Part shown: one piece after another, positions 33,852 to 43,258 of the stretch
How positions within the stretch are numbered: position 1 is the stretch's first letter
How the letters are laid out: each line of letters opens with the position of its first letter
Source: Streptomyces hydrogenans
GTDB lineage: Bacteria; Actinomycetota; Actinomycetes; Streptomycetales; Streptomycetaceae
Direction: 5' to 3'
NCBI RefSeq assembly: GCF_014656075.1
Contig: NZ_BNBS01000005.1
Coordinates: forward strand, 94,418-158,417
DNA: 64,000 nucleotides
The notes under the pieces: generated by a model
Told to the model about the DNA's origin: nothing
The model's database searches: none
The model's input: the letters and a program-made list of their open reading frames with translations, nothing else
Translations under genes and position numbers: made by a program

Positions 33852-33890
33852 AAAAAAGGCCCGGGTCGCGCACACGGCGCTACCCAGGCC
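33852..33890 (-). terminator. Leader terminator of the PTS gene
   Basis: On the minus strand GGCCTGGGTAGCGC (33890-33877) pairs with GCGCGACCCGGGCC (33871-33858), with small mismatches, and is followed by six U (33857-33852). It sits 75 nt before the PTS start, so it stops transcription unless the antiterminator forms. Confidence 0.85.
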
Positions 33891-33965
33891 TTGCCTTCCC
33901 TCAAGCGGACACCGTCGTGGCGTCGCGTGGGCGACGAAGACGGTGTCCTCGGGAAGTAACAATCC
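33887..33965 (-). promoter_or_regulatory. Ribonucleic antiterminator (RAT) for the BglG protein
   Basis: The 5' half GGATTGTTACT (33965-33955) matches the LicT/SacY RAT consensus exactly; the 3' half GGGAAGGCAAGGCC (33900-33887) resembles its GGCAGGCAAAACC end. CTTCCC of the first half can pair with GGGAAG of the second. The second half shares GGCC with the terminator stem, so the structures exclude each other. Unusually, the halves are split by a perfect hairpin (33907-33948) with 10-bp arms. Confidence 0.75.
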
Positions 33966-34082
33966 TGCGATCGAGATCGATCCGGCAATACTGTAACACC
34001 GGATTCCACCGGCCTTGAGGACGGCGTGGAGCCGGGCGCCCGCGCGCCGGGCCGTGAGGGACCCGCAATCACCGCGCAACAT

Positions 34083-34120
34083 GAAACACGACGGAAATGC
34101 TCGTGTACGCGTCGTGAAAC
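34083..34120 (+). promoter_or_regulatory. GlnR-like box upstream of amtB
   Basis: GAAAC (34083), GAAAT (34094), GTACG (34105) and GAAAC (34116) occur at exact 11-nt steps, each followed by 6 nt. GlnR boxes of Streptomyces use alternating GTnAC and GAAAC sites at this spacing; the two b-type sites fit well and the a-type sites poorly. The array ends about 48 nt before the amtB start. Confidence 0.5.
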
Positions 34121-34168
34121 GCGCCGCCGTGAGGCTCTGCGTCGAACCCGTACCGGAGGAGACCGTTG

Positions 34169-35826
<1,658 letters not shown>

Positions 35827-36162
35827 CGCACGGGCCGGGAGCGGGGGACGTCGACGGCCGTGCGGCCCGGTGAGCAGCGACGGCCTCGACGGCCGCCGGA
35901 GCGGTGGGTACCCCGCCCTCGCGCGGCCGTCCGCCCCCCGCATCCCGTGCCTCGGTCGGGTCGGGTCGCGTGCCGCCACCGTCGCGGTGCGGGTGTCGTA
36001 CGGCGACCACGGCGAGTCCGAGCACGGCCGCCCGTCACCCCCCGACGGGGCGGCCGTGCCGGGAGAGGGAGGAAGCCGGGGGGCGGTGGCTTGTCGGGGC
36101 CTTCGTCCGGCGCCGCTCATGGGATAACGGAATCCATCCGTATCTCATGAAAAAGGGGCGAA
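35827..36162. other. Intergenic region, 336 bp
   Basis: Between glnK and the DUF389 gene. It contains GC-rich hairpins, the best at 36022-36059, and no convincing gene. AAGGGGCGAA at its end is the ribosome site of the next gene. Confidence 0.5.
36022..36059 (+). terminator. Candidate terminator after amtB-glnK
   Basis: GCACGGCCGCCCGTC (36022-36036) pairs with 36044-36059 apart from one bulged G; the loop is 7 nt. No U-tract. Confidence 0.5.
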
Positions 36163-37182
36163 ATGGTCGCAGTGGACGAGATGGCTGCCCGGCGCATGGC
36201 GGACGCGTTGTTCATCGAGCGGGCGTGGGGCGGTCCCAGTTCTTCGCGGTTCTGGGTGCTGCTGGTCCTGGCGTCGGTCATCGCGAGCGCGGGAGTGGTC
36301 GGGGACTCCACCGCCACCGTCATCGGAGCGATGATCGTGGCTCCTCTCATGACGCCGATCCTCGGTACCGCCCTCGCCCTGGTCCTGGCCGACCGGTCGC
36401 ACGTCGTGCGCAGTGCGCTGCTGGTGTTCGGCGGTGCGGTGGCGGTCGTGCTGATCGGGATGCTGCTGGGCTGGATCGCCGCGCCGCCCGACGCGTTCGC
36501 GAGCAACAGCCAGGTGTCCTCCCGGATCAGCCCGCGCCTGATCGACCTGCTGGCGGCGCTGGCCACCGGGACGGTCGGAGCGTTCGCCCTGGTCCGCACC
36601 GACATCTCCGACACGCTGCCGGGTGTCGCCATCGCCATCTCCCTCGTCCCGCCGCTGGCCGTCACCGGGCTGCTGATCACGGTCGGCCGCTACCACGACG
36701 CCGGTGAGTCGGCGCTTCTGTTCGCCACGAACGTCGCCGCGATCGTCGCCACCGGCACACTGGTCTTCCTCGCCTACCGCGTCCGTGACGCCGCCCGCGC
36801 GGCAGGGCTCACCGTGGGCGCCTTCCACGGCCGTACCCTCGTCGCGGTCGCCGCCGTCGTCCTCCTCATCGCCGTTCCCCTCACGACGGGAACGGTCTCC
36901 GTGGCCCGTGACCGCGCCCTGGCCGCCGACGCCCGTCCCGTCGCCGAGCGCTGGGCGACTGCCGGTGCCTGGCAGATCGCCTCCGTCGACGCCCGCAACG
37001 GCGTCGTCCTGATCGGCGTCCTCGGCCTGCCGCCCCATCCCGCACCCACCGCCCTGCGCGCCGCACTCGACCGGGCCGGGATGAGCGACGCCGACCTCCA
37101 GCTCCGCCTCGTCGGCGGCCGAACCCACTGGTGCCCCGCCGACACCGTCACCTGCACCGTGGAGGACGCCCCCGTCGGGTGA
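36163..37182 (+). CDS. DUF389 membrane protein
   Basis: This 339-residue protein carries the DUF389 core (ASVIASAGVVGDSTATVIGA, then MIVAPLMTPILGTALALVLA) with five or six membrane segments to about residue 245 and a soluble C-terminal part of about 95 residues. Function of the family is unknown; it is widespread in actinobacteria. AAGGGG precedes ATG 36163. Two hairpins follow the gene. Confidence 0.85.
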   Translation: MVAVDEMAARRMADALFIERAWGGPSSSRFWVLLVLASVIASAGVVGDSTATVIGAMIVAPLMTPILGTALALVLADRSHVVRSALLVFGGAVAVVLIGMLLGWIAAPPDAFASNSQVSSRISPRLIDLLAALATGTVGAFALVRTDISDTLPGVAIAISLVPPLAVTGLLITVGRYHDAGESALLFATNVAAIVATGTLVFLAYRVRDAARAAGLTVGAFHGRTLVAVAAVVLLIAVPLTTGTVSVARDRALAADARPVAERWATAGAWQIASVDARNGVVLIGVLGLPPHPAPTALRAALDRAGMSDADLQLRLVGGRTHWCPADTVTCTVEDAPVG

Positions 37183-37194
37183 CCCGGGCGCGAG

Positions 37195-37224
37195 GGTCGG
37201 GCTGGTGGCACCACGAGCCCGACC
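37195..37224 (+). terminator. Terminator after the DUF389 gene
   Basis: GGTCGGGCT (37195-37203) and AGCCCGACC (37216-37224) form a perfect 9-bp stem; the 12-nt loop holds GGTG/CACC. Confidence 0.6.
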
Positions 37225-37250
37225 GGCCGTCGTCGAGGGCGTCCTCTGCT

Positions 37251-37288
37251 CAGCGATGAGGGCGGCGCGTGCGTCGCCCTCATCGCTG
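37251..37288. terminator. Bidirectional terminator between convergent genes
   Basis: CAGCGATGAGGGCG (37251-37264) and CGCCCTCATCGCTG (37275-37288) form a perfect 14-bp stem with a 10-nt loop, 14 nt beyond the DUF4291 stop. Confidence 0.75.
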
Positions 37289-37302
37289 ATGGGCGGTACT
37301 GC

Positions 37303-37902
37303 CTAGAGGTGGAGATGAGCCAGGGCCTCCTCGCGCACGGCGTAGGGGCGTTCGTCCGGCAGGAGGCGTCGGGCGGCGTCCAGTTCTCCCTCCCGTACGT
37401 GGGCGTGGATCCTGTGGGCCGGCGCGGTGACGTCGGTGACGGCGACGATCCACTCGTCGGCGTAGCGGCGGGCGGCTTCGCCGGTGAGGCCGAGCTGGAG
37501 TGACCGGTGAGGAAGCGGCTGGAGACGCAGGTCGCGTTCGGGGTCCCATTGCACACGGGCGGGTGCCCGCTCCAACTCTCTCCTCCACGCGTCGTGGTCG
37601 GTGTGGAGTCCGCGTTCGTAGTGCGACAGACAGGCGTGCCGCAGGGCCCACTCGAAGCCGTCGCGGGTGATCTCGACGGCGAGGATCCGCTCCTGGCCTT
37701 CCTTGGTGCCCCACCCGCAGCGGTACATCATCCACAGGAACGACGGCTTGATCCATGTCATCCGGTCCCGCTTCCACGCGGGCGGGAAGCGTCCGTCCCG
37801 GGCCGCCGCCAGACCGATCTCCGGCGGGTACGCCTGGTAGACGGTGACCGTGGAGTCCGTGTGGAGGGCTCGGATCTGGTGCGTGGGTCGGGGTTCTGTC
37901 AC
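37303..37902 (-). CDS. DUF4291-domain protein, copy 1
   Basis: This protein of about 199 residues has the DUF4291 pattern: [38 protein letters not shown], and late RYADEWIVAVTDVT. GTG 37902 is chosen because it aligns with the start of copy 2; ATG 37938 is an alternative, and neither has a clear ribosome site. Its family function is not established. It lies 125 bp downstream of a paralogue on the same strand, and the two share the core RMTWIKPSF and the QWDPER motif, pointing to an old tandem duplication. Confidence 0.8.
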   Translation of the reverse strand: MTEPRPTHQIRALHTDSTVTVYQAYPPEIGLAAARDGRFPPAWKRDRMTWIKPSFLWMMYRCGWGTKEGQERILAVEITRDGFEWALRHACLSHYERGLHTDHDAWRRELERAPARVQWDPERDLRLQPLPHRSLQLGLTGEAARRYADEWIVAVTDVTAPAHRIHAHVREGELDAARRLLPDERPYAVREEALAHLHL

Positions 37903-38026
37903 GGCACCAGGGTGATCACACCGCTCGACGTCCGCCATCGAATTTCGGCGGCGGGAGGCGCGGCGTCCGGTCCGAGACCCGATGGCGGCCGGTGAGGGCG
38001 TGGCCCGGTTTCGCGACGGTGGGCGG

Positions 38027-38593
38027 TCAGCCGCCCGAGGAAAGGCGCTTCTCCAGTGCCCCGGGCAGCGGGTAGAGGCGTTCCGCGGGAAACAGCCGCT
38101 GGGCCTTCGCCGCGTGCCCGGTCTGCATCAGGGAAGCGGCCTTGCGGACGTGCGGGGTGAGGTCGGTGAGGCTGACGACCCAGTCGTCGGTGAACGTGCG
38201 GATCAGATGGCGGCCGACGCCGACCTGGATGCTGTAGTGGTTGAGCGCCGCGCCACGCGGCGAGCGCTCCGGATCCCACTGGACGTGCACGGCCGCCTGG
38301 GCCACGGCTGCCGGGTCCGCGGTCGTGAGCACGGCCAGGGACAGGGCCTCCTCCCAGCCCTCGCGCGTCATCCGCACCGCGAGGACGCGCTCCTGACCGG
38401 GTTTGCGGGCCCAGTTGCTCCGGTGCATCAGCCACGTGAACGACGGCTTGATCCACGTCATCCTCTGGAAGGAGAACGGCGCGACGAAGCGGCCCGCCCG
38501 CAGTGCCGCGTCGGCGATGGCGGGCGCGTACGCCTGGTAGACCACGATCGTGCGAGCGTCGTAGTCGGCACGGATCTGATGCTGGGGGGCCAT
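38027..38593 (-). CDS. DUF4291-domain protein, copy 2
   Basis: This 188-residue paralogue of the neighbouring gene has [50 protein letters not shown] and [18 protein letters not shown] precedes ATG 38593; GTG 38602 is also in frame. The strongly conserved Arg, Trp, Lys and WDPER residues suggest an enzyme, but no reaction is known to me. Confidence 0.82.
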   Translation of the reverse strand: MAPQHQIRADYDARTIVVYQAYAPAIADAALRAGRFVAPFSFQRMTWIKPSFTWLMHRSNWARKPGQERVLAVRMTREGWEEALSLAVLTTADPAAVAQAAVHVQWDPERSPRGAALNHYSIQVGVGRHLIRTFTDDWVVSLTDLTPHVRKAASLMQTGHAAKAQRLFPAERLYPLPGALEKRLSSGG

Positions 38594-38696
38594 GTGCCGC
38601 ACCCTGTCATCCGCCTCATCGGCCTCGCGAGCCCTTTTCCCGGAGCGGAGCGCCTCCCTCCCATGGCAGGACCGGTGCCCGAGGGGCTGGGCCGGT

Positions 38697-39968
38697 TCAG
38701 GGTGCCTTCCGGTCGGGGGGGTTCTTGGGCCCGGGGCTCACCCGCGCTCCTCGGACGAGCACCGGGAGCCACAGGAGGCATGCCAGCACGGGGACGGCGG
38801 CGTAGGCGGCCATGCCCGCGCTGGAGCCCAGGCCGTCCATGAGCGCGCCGAGGACGAGGTAGCCGACGCCGATGAGCGCCGACTCCACGAACGCGATCAT
38901 CGACAGCAGGCTCGCCCGGTGGCGGGACGGTACGGCCTCGTTGAACGCGTTGTCGACGAGCACGGCGGCGACCTCGGGAATCCCGACCAGGAGCAGGAAC
39001 GCGGCGATGGTGACCCAGACGAGGCCGAGCCCGGTCAGGCCGAGTGCCGCGGCGAGGGTCAGGAGCGCCACGGGGACGACCATCCGGTACCCGATGCGCC
39101 GGTCCGCGCGCTCCGACAGCAGCGGGGTGAGCCCGCCGGCGAGGAATCCCGCCGATATGACCACGCTGACCCATGCGGTGCCCGCGCCCTGATCGGAGAG
39201 CGTCTTCTGCGTGAAGATGATGTACGGCGTCAAGGTCGCGTGCATCAGCCCGGACACCACGACCAGCGTCACGAGCGCCGGCGTGGCGACCCGGAGCATC
39301 GCCCGCCACGCCGTGGCGTCGCCGTGTCCCTCTTCGGCTCCGTCCCGCTCGTCGACCGCGTCCGCGCCGCGGATCTCGGGCACCCCCGACCTCAGCACCA
39401 CCACCGCCAGGACGAGGCAGGCGGCCGAGGCGACGTAGACGACTCCCCAGGAGATCTGCTGCAGTTGGCCGCCGAGGACGATGGCGGCTCCCGAGGTGAC
39501 CGTCCCGAGCATGGTGAACCGGGACCTGATCCTGACGTAGCCGGCCGTCGCGCCACGACGCACGAGCAGGTCGTACAGCAGGGCGGTGTCCGAACCGGAT
39601 ACGCATGCCATGCCCACGCCCTGCCCGACGAACAGCGCCAGGAAGACCCAGTAGCGGTCCGACGCCACCTGACCGAGCAGGCATCCGGCGATCAGCAGCT
39701 GGCCGATCACGATGCTCGCACGCCGGCCGACGCGGTCGGCGATGACTCCCGTCGGCAACTCCGCGACTCCGCTGACCAGGTACAACAATGTCTGCAGGAG
39801 CGCCACTTGCGCGGCGGAGAAGCCGCGCTGGTAGAGGAAGATGACGAAGACGCCGCGCTGGAACAACGAGTTGGCGAGCACGGCGTAGACGTAGAACGGG
39901 CGCGTGACGTCGCGCACCGCGTGGTCGACGGCGACCGACCCGCCCAGGGCCTCCGTGGTGCCGGTCAC
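38697..39968 (-). CDS. MFS transporter
   Basis: This 423-residue permease has about twelve membrane segments in two halves separated by a charged loop ([20 protein letters not shown], near residue 200). Motif A is visible as [17 protein letters not shown]. Substrate unknown; the subfamily resembles actinobacterial exporters. GTG 39968 follows GAGG. The next gene leftward is on the same strand 104 nt away. Confidence 0.9.
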   Translation of the reverse strand: MTGTTEALGGSVAVDHAVRDVTRPFYVYAVLANSLFQRGVFVIFLYQRGFSAAQVALLQTLLYLVSGVAELPTGVIADRVGRRASIVIGQLLIAGCLLGQVASDRYWVFLALFVGQGVGMACVSGSDTALLYDLLVRRGATAGYVRIRSRFTMLGTVTSGAAIVLGGQLQQISWGVVYVASAACLVLAVVVLRSGVPEIRGADAVDERDGAEEGHGDATAWRAMLRVATPALVTLVVVSGLMHATLTPYIIFTQKTLSDQGAGTAWVSVVISAGFLAGGLTPLLSERADRRIGYRMVVPVALLTLAAALGLTGLGLVWVTIAAFLLLVGIPEVAAVLVDNAFNEAVPSRHRASLLSMIAFVESALIGVGYLVLGALMDGLGSSAGMAAYAAVPVLACLLWLPVLVRGARVSPGPKNPPDRKAP

Positions 39969-40144
39969 GCCTCGGCCTCACTGATGACTTCGGTGCACAT
40001 GGGGGACGAGCCTACGCCGCTGCCCGGTACCTCCAGCCCCCGCTTCATGCAAGGGACTTGGCCGGCTCTCCGGGAGCCGCCGCAGCCACCCGTGTCGGTG
40101 GTGCCGCGTCCTTCAGCCGGACGCCCCACCCGCTGCCACCCGAT

Positions 40145-40441
40145 TCAGCCGCGCCGACCGACCACGTGAACGGTGAGCGCCCACAGAGCCGTCGCCACGA
40201 AGACCAGCGCTGCCGCTCTCCCGGTCCAGCGGAACAGGTCCTCACCGATGTGCGCGAGCCGGGAGGCGATCGCTTCGCCCGGCGTGTCGGAGTCCGCGCT
40301 GATGTTCCTCCCCTTGCACCGATGGCGGGAGAAGAGCACCAGGCCGACGCCGCGCAGCACCACGAGGACGAGGAGCAGAACCAGCCCGGTGATGACGGGC
40401 GGTAGGAGGAGAGGATCCGGCGCGGGTGAGGAGGCATCCAT
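40145..40441 (-). CDS. Small membrane protein, two TM segments
   Basis: This 98-residue protein has hydrophobic segments at about residues 13-34 and 73-92, separated by a soluble loop with one Cys (SRHRCKGRNISADSDTPGE). No family recognised. ATG 40441 is used; the ribosome site is weak. Confidence 0.55.
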   Translation of the reverse strand: MDASSPAPDPLLLPPVITGLVLLLVLVVLRGVGLVLFSRHRCKGRNISADSDTPGEAIASRLAHIGEDLFRWTGRAAALVFVATALWALTVHVVGRRG

Positions 40442-40696
40442 GCCGTCACGGTTCCACTGCGTCGGCTTCGCGCACCTGAGTACGCGTACTCAGGTGACGT
40501 CCCCCCGTGCCCGCCGGGCCGATCAGGGAACCCCGCTGTCCTGTCTCGCCGAGGTTTGACGGGTCTCGGTGCTGGAGTTCGACCGGTGGCGGTTTGTCTC
40601 GGCGAAGTCCGACTGTCAGAGTTCGGGGCGCGAGGCCCGCAGGGGCGTCGGGGTGTTCGTAGAGTCGCTTGGCGGGTCGAAGGGGTGGAGGAGACC

Positions 40697-40987
40697 ATGC
40701 GCGTCACCATTGACGGGGCACACATCGGAAGCCAGGCGGACCTGCATCGGGTTCTTGCCGGGCCTCTCGACTTCGGTCCGTACTACGGACACAACCTGCC
40801 TGCCCTGTGGGACCGCCTGAGCAGGGATGTCGAGCGCCCGGTCGAGATCGTCTGGGAGAACGCCGAAGTCAGTCGTGGCCGCATGGGCGACGAAGCGTTC
40901 GAGGCCATCGCATCCGTACTGGCCCGGGCCGCCAAGGAAGACGAGTCGAACGCGCCGGACAAGAGGTTGACCGTGCGTTTCACCTGA
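40697..40987 (+). CDS. Barstar-family inhibitor
   Basis: This 96-residue protein is barstar-sized and has the family layout: MRVTIDGAHIGSQADLHRVL, then FGPYYGHNLPALWDRLS, the barnase-binding helix region, and a final strand KRLTVRFT. GGAGGAGACC precedes ATG 40697, a very good ribosome site. No barnase-like toxin gene is nearby. It may restrain a ribonuclease encoded elsewhere. Confidence 0.85.
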   Translation: MRVTIDGAHIGSQADLHRVLAGPLDFGPYYGHNLPALWDRLSRDVERPVEIVWENAEVSRGRMGDEAFEAIASVLARAAKEDESNAPDKRLTVRFT

Positions 40988-41776
40988 TGCGCGGTCCAGC
41001 AGACGAGTCGAACTTCGTGGAGACGGCTCACCTGCTCCGTCGCACCGCGGGGAGCAGCCCCGTCGGTCTGGTCGTCCCGCTGCGTCGACACCGCAGCCGA
41101 CGGCGCCGGCCGACCGGGCACCGGGACGCCGGAGTGATGGCATGCGTCGCCTGCTCCGGCTCGCGCTGCTGCGGGGCTCGCCGTCGGCCGGTGGCTGTGG
41201 GGGCATCCGAAGGCGGGGCCATGCTCGCTGCCCAGAAGGCGACCGGGAACGCGAGCCGCCGACGCACGCTGTATGAGCAGCAGACGCGCGCGGCGGAGGA
41301 GGTCGTGCACTGAGGAGGTCGTGCGCGCCGCCTCGCTCCAGCACGGCGTGACCGTGCTGCGGGCGTCCCGCCATCCTCGCCGCGGCGATACCGGCGCCGG
41401 CCGGGGCGGCGTACTGCTGTTCCTTCCCGTCGGCGTCTGCCACGACCAGGACCGCCTCCTCGCACGCGTGGTCCCCGCACCATCGGGGGCTCGGCGCCGT
41501 CTCCCTCCCGGCGGATGCCCGGCGGGGGCGGTTGCACCGTCGAGAGCGTCCTCGGATCCGGACCGTCGCCACGCTGAGCGAGGCCGACCGTCGGCCGGGT
41601 CCCACTGCGGGGACCCGGCGTGCGCCCGGCCCGCTCACCCGGTACCCCCACGTACGCGCACGGCCGGTGCGCTCGCGTCCTGGGCGGGCCGGTACGCTGC
41701 GTTTCGGCCGTCCGTCGCATCGGCGCCGTCGGCCGATCCGTACCGCTCCTCCGTTTCGCCCCTCCGGAAGCCCGCC
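40988..41776. other. Gene-poor stretch, 789 bp
   Basis: No convincing gene. Frames on both strands are Arg/Pro-rich and lack conserved motifs and ribosome sites. On the minus strand, about 41340-41520, a short run (WCGDHACEEAVLVVADADG) reads more like protein and may be decayed coding sequence of unknown parent. Confidence 0.4.
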
Positions 41777-42445
41777 ATGTCCGCTCCTCGCATGCCGCAC
41801 GGCGCAGCGCCGTGGGCCGGTGGGCTGCGCGTGGTGCGGGCCGGGGTGTTGGCGGTGTTGTGCGTGCTGCTGCCGGTGGGCGGGCATGCGCTGCTCCAGG
41901 GGCATACGCCTCGTCTGCTCGTCCAGGCCGCGGTCGCCGCGCTCGCGGTGGTCCTGTGTCTCGTCCTCACCCGCAGGCGGCTCAGCGACACCCAGCTGCT
42001 CGCCGCGTTCCTGGGGGCGCAGGCCGCCTACCACGTCTGTTACGTGATCCCGGGCGCCTGCGCGACGCTCACCGACGCGCCGGGGGGCGGGCACCTCGCG
42101 GGGCTCGCCGAGCACGCGACGGCCGGGCCGGGGCCGTCGGTGCTGTTGGGCGGCCACGCGGTCACCCTGCTGCTCGCCGCGCGGCTGCTCGGGACGACCG
42201 AGTCCGTGCTCGCCCACGCCCGGCCCCTCGCCGAGTCCGCCCAGCGGATCCTGCACGCCCTGCTGCCTCTGCTGACGGTCGTCCCGGCCGCGCACGGCCC
42301 CCTGCGCCGACCCGCCACCGACGTGGCGCCGCTGCGGCCGGCCGCCCTCGCGTGCCCGTGTCCGGGACGCGCCCCTCCGGCGCCCGCGCTCCTCCCGCAC
42401 CCGTTCCGGCCGACGGCCGTGACCGGCTTCCGCCTCGCCGTCTGA
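41777..42445 (+). CDS. Membrane protein of the copper locus
   Basis: This 222-residue protein has about five hydrophobic segments (for example VRAGVLAVLCVLLPVGGHAL, LVQAAVAALAVVLCLVLT) and Cys- and His-containing loops (YHVCYVIPGAC; LACPCPG). It precedes copC by 132 bp on the same strand. It may handle copper or support CopC/CopD, but this rests on position. GGAAG precedes ATG 41777. Confidence 0.7.
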   Translation: MSAPRMPHGAAPWAGGLRVVRAGVLAVLCVLLPVGGHALLQGHTPRLLVQAAVAALAVVLCLVLTRRRLSDTQLLAAFLGAQAAYHVCYVIPGACATLTDAPGGGHLAGLAEHATAGPGPSVLLGGHAVTLLLAARLLGTTESVLAHARPLAESAQRILHALLPLLTVVPAAHGPLRRPATDVAPLRPAALACPCPGRAPPAPALLPHPFRPTAVTGFRLAV

Positions 42446-42577
42446 CGCCTCGCCGTCCGGCACCGCGCTTTCGGGCGCCGCGACGCGGGTGGGCCGGCGC
42501 GCCCCGCGCGGCCTCCTCGACACGCCGTCCGTCCCGCATCCCGTCGGGTGCCGGGGCGGCAGAGAGCTCTCCTCACC

Positions 42578-43258
42578 ATGCGCATCAGGCATTCCCGCGC
42601 CGCTCGTACCGCGGTGCGCTCCCTCCTCCTTCCCCTGGCCGTCGGCGGACTGCTGGCGGTCTCCGCCCCGCCGGCCGCCGCCCACACGGAGCTGAACGGA
42701 TCCGACCCGGCGAACGACGCCGTCCTCGACGCCGTTCCCCGTACGGTCACGCTCACGTTCAGCGATCCCATGTCCCAGGCGTACGCCCAGCTCGCCGTCA
42801 CCGGACCGGACGGCGCCGCACTCGGCGACGGGGCTCCGGCCGTGGCCGGGCGCGAGGTCACGCTGAGCCTCAAGGAGGCCAGGACCGCCGGCCGGTACAC
42901 GGTCGGCTACCGGGTCGTGTCGGCCGACGGCCATCCGGTCTCGGGGACCTCGGCGTTCACCGTGCGGCCCGCGCCCACCGCCCCCTCCGCGGCTGCCACG
43001 CCCGCCACCCCCTCAGGAACGATTCCTCCCGCCACGACCCCGTCCGGTCCGGCCGGGTCGCCGCGCCCGACCGGCACGTCGGCGTCCCCCTCGCCCACCG
43101 CCTCCCTCTCCCGCACCGCCGTGGCGTCCGGGGAGCGTGCCGTGACCAGCCTCAAGGCCATCGGCATCGGCTTCGGCATCGGGCTCGTCGGGATGGCGAC
43201 GGCGATGGTCGTCACCATCCGCCGTCGCAGGAGGAGCGCGGACGATGCCGGTCGCTGA
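42578..43258 (+). CDS. copC: CopC-type copper-binding protein
   Basis: This 226-residue exported protein has a signal peptide to about residue 34 (AAA-HTEL), so the mature chain would begin with His, the usual first Cu(II) ligand. The CopC fold follows (GSDPANDAVLDAVPRTVTLT, then RVVSADGHPVSGTSAFTV with the second Asp/His site). A Pro/Thr/Ser linker of about 50 residues leads to a C-terminal membrane anchor (IGIGFGIGLVGMATAMVVT). It overlaps the next gene by 14 nt. Confidence 0.92.
   Translation: MRIRHSRAARTAVRSLLLPLAVGGLLAVSAPPAAAHTELNGSDPANDAVLDAVPRTVTLTFSDPMSQAYAQLAVTGPDGAALGDGAPAVAGREVTLSLKEARTAGRYTVGYRVVSADGHPVSGTSAFTVRPAPTAPSAAATPATPSGTIPPATTPSGPAGSPRPTGTSASPSPTASLSRTAVASGERAVTSLKAIGIGFGIGLVGMATAMVVTIRRRRRSADDAGR

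Noticed and set aside
30853..33996. A 1047-residue plus-strand frame over the antiterminator and PTS genes
   Set aside because: Mirror of the real minus-strand genes; no motif, no ribosome site.
40616..42934. A 772-residue minus-strand frame from the barstar gene to CopC
   Set aside because: Overlaps two well-supported plus-strand genes and is Arg/Gly-rich. Only a short inner run looks protein-like, and it is noted as uncertain.
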